Shown: piece after piece, positions 14,354 to 14,641 of the stretch
Layout: the number at the start of each line of letters is the position of its first letter
Numbering within the stretch: position 1 is the first letter of the stretch
Origin: JAAAPF01 sp046541805
GTDB taxonomy: Bacteria > Pseudomonadota > Alphaproteobacteria > Geminicoccales > Geminicoccaceae
Direction: 5' to 3'
Assembly (NCBI GenBank): GCA_046541805.1
Contig: JBKHCM010000084.1
Coordinates: forward strand, 1 to 14,641
DNA: 14,641 nucleotides
Notes under the pieces: model-generated
The model's database searches: none
What the model saw: only the letters and a program-made list of their open reading frames with translations
Told to the model about the DNA's origin: nothing
Translations under genes and position numbers: made by a program

Positions 14354-14430
14354 GAAAGAAGCGCGAATTTTTTTGATGAACGAAGAATAAACGGCGATAT
14401 TTTCGGCGCGTTATCCCGCGAACTTCTTTC
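14354..14430. promoter_or_regulatory. AT-rich block bounded by an inverted repeat, with a promoter-like pair
   Basis: GAAAGAAGCGCG (14354-14365) and CGCG-AA-CTTCTTTC (14417-14430) are inverted copies with a two-base bulge. Between them, 14366-14403 has 28 A/T of 38 bases, unlike the rest of the window. On the plus strand TTGATG (14373-14378) and GATATT (14396-14401) are 17 bases apart, four of six matches each to the sigma-70 consensus. It could drive a gene beyond the right edge; use in the other direction for the small membrane proteins is also possible. Confidence 0.4.
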
Positions 14431-14596
14431 AAACGCGCCAGCGCACTTGGCATGGGATGGGGTGTCGTCGAGCGCGACGAATGGGCCGCGCCGGAAATGC
14501 GGGTCCGGGCGCGGCCGGGCGACGACGCCCTCGCCGCCCGGCCGCGGCGCCGGGTGCGCGGGCGCATCGACGCGGTCGCCTTTAACGACCGCGACG

Positions 14597-14641
14597 GTGC
14601 GGACGGCGACCGCGTCGCTTCTGCTCGTTTCGGCGCTGGCC
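14597..14641 (+). CDS. Possible 5' end of a secreted protein gene cut by the window edge
   Basis: From GTG 14597 the frame reads MRTATASLLLVSALA, which looks like the n- and h-region of a signal peptide, and 13 of 15 third positions are G or C. There is no clear ribosome site, and only 15 codons are visible. Its promoter could be the AT-rich block near 14373-14401. This is a tentative call. Confidence 0.22.
   Translation, partial: MRTATASLLLVSALA

Larger units (their letters stand above)
14235..14641. other. Right-end region without a confident gene
   Basis: In 407 bases I see no convincing complete gene on either strand. It contains the leader of small membrane protein copy 2 (14235-14250), a GC-rich stretch, an AT-rich block bounded by an inverted repeat (14354-14430), and short GC palindromes near the edge. 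A plus-strand frame is open without stop from 14380 to the window end (first ATG 14452), but it is Arg-rich, has no ribosome site and loses its G/C third-position bias at the end, so I do not call it. Confidence 0.5.

Noticed and set aside
14337..14374. Intrinsic terminator ending in seven T (14368-14374)
   Set aside because: The only stem before the T-run is CGCG/CGCG with a long loop, too weak; the T-run is better explained as part of the AT-rich block.
14328..14567. 79-codon minus-strand frame near the right edge
   Set aside because: Arg/Ser-rich composition, no ribosome site, and it crosses the AT-rich inverted-repeat block.
14452..14641. Plus-strand open frame to the right edge beginning MGWGVVERDEW
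   Set aside because: No ribosome site, Arg-rich product without a recognisable domain, and loss of G/C third-position bias near the end; undecidable without more sequence.

Overview
The window reads as a chromosomal segment of a very GC-rich alphaproteobacterium. This is inferred from the uniformly G/C third codon positions, a urease operon in the ureA-ureB-ureC-ureE-ureF-ureG order, a sulfoquinovosyl-lipid (sqdB-sqdD-sqdC) operon in the order known from Rhodobacter sphaeroides and Sinorhizobium meliloti, a solitary bioY and a class I polyhydroxyalkanoate synthase. A Rhodospirillales/Geminicoccales-like soil or rhizosphere bacterium would fit, but the sequence alone does not fix the genus. 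I see no rRNA, tRNA, CRISPR array, insertion sequence or phage gene.

Left part (1-4718, plus strand): the end of ureA, a GNAT acetyltransferase overlapping it, then ureB, ureC, ureE, ureF and ureG, tightly packed with two short overlaps in the accessory genes. All urease active-site residues are present. ureD is not in the window and probably lies upstream of ureA. A threefold 15-bp repeat sits just before ureB.

Middle part (4751-11896, minus strand): read in transcription order this is sqdB, a GT8 glycosyltransferase (sqdD), a 77-residue coiled-coil protein of unknown function, an extended SDR reductase (sqdC-like), a beta-phosphoglucomutase, a GH65 disaccharide phosphorylase and bioY. The first part should build sulfoquinovosyl diacylglycerol. 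The pgmB-GH65 pair should convert an alpha-glucobiose plus phosphate into glucose and glucose 6-phosphate. bioY should import biotin, although a normally conserved Asp in its biotin-contact motif is Met here.

Right part (11897-14641): a 153-bp divergent control region, phaC on the plus strand, a strong GC hairpin, and two tandem, clearly paralogous minus-strand genes for 37- and 36-residue single-span membrane proteins. These two genes are very short, and I do not recognise the family; they are the best candidate for something undescribed. The last 407 bases hold no confident gene. They contain an AT-rich block bounded by an inverted repeat, and possibly the first codons of a secreted protein running off the edge.
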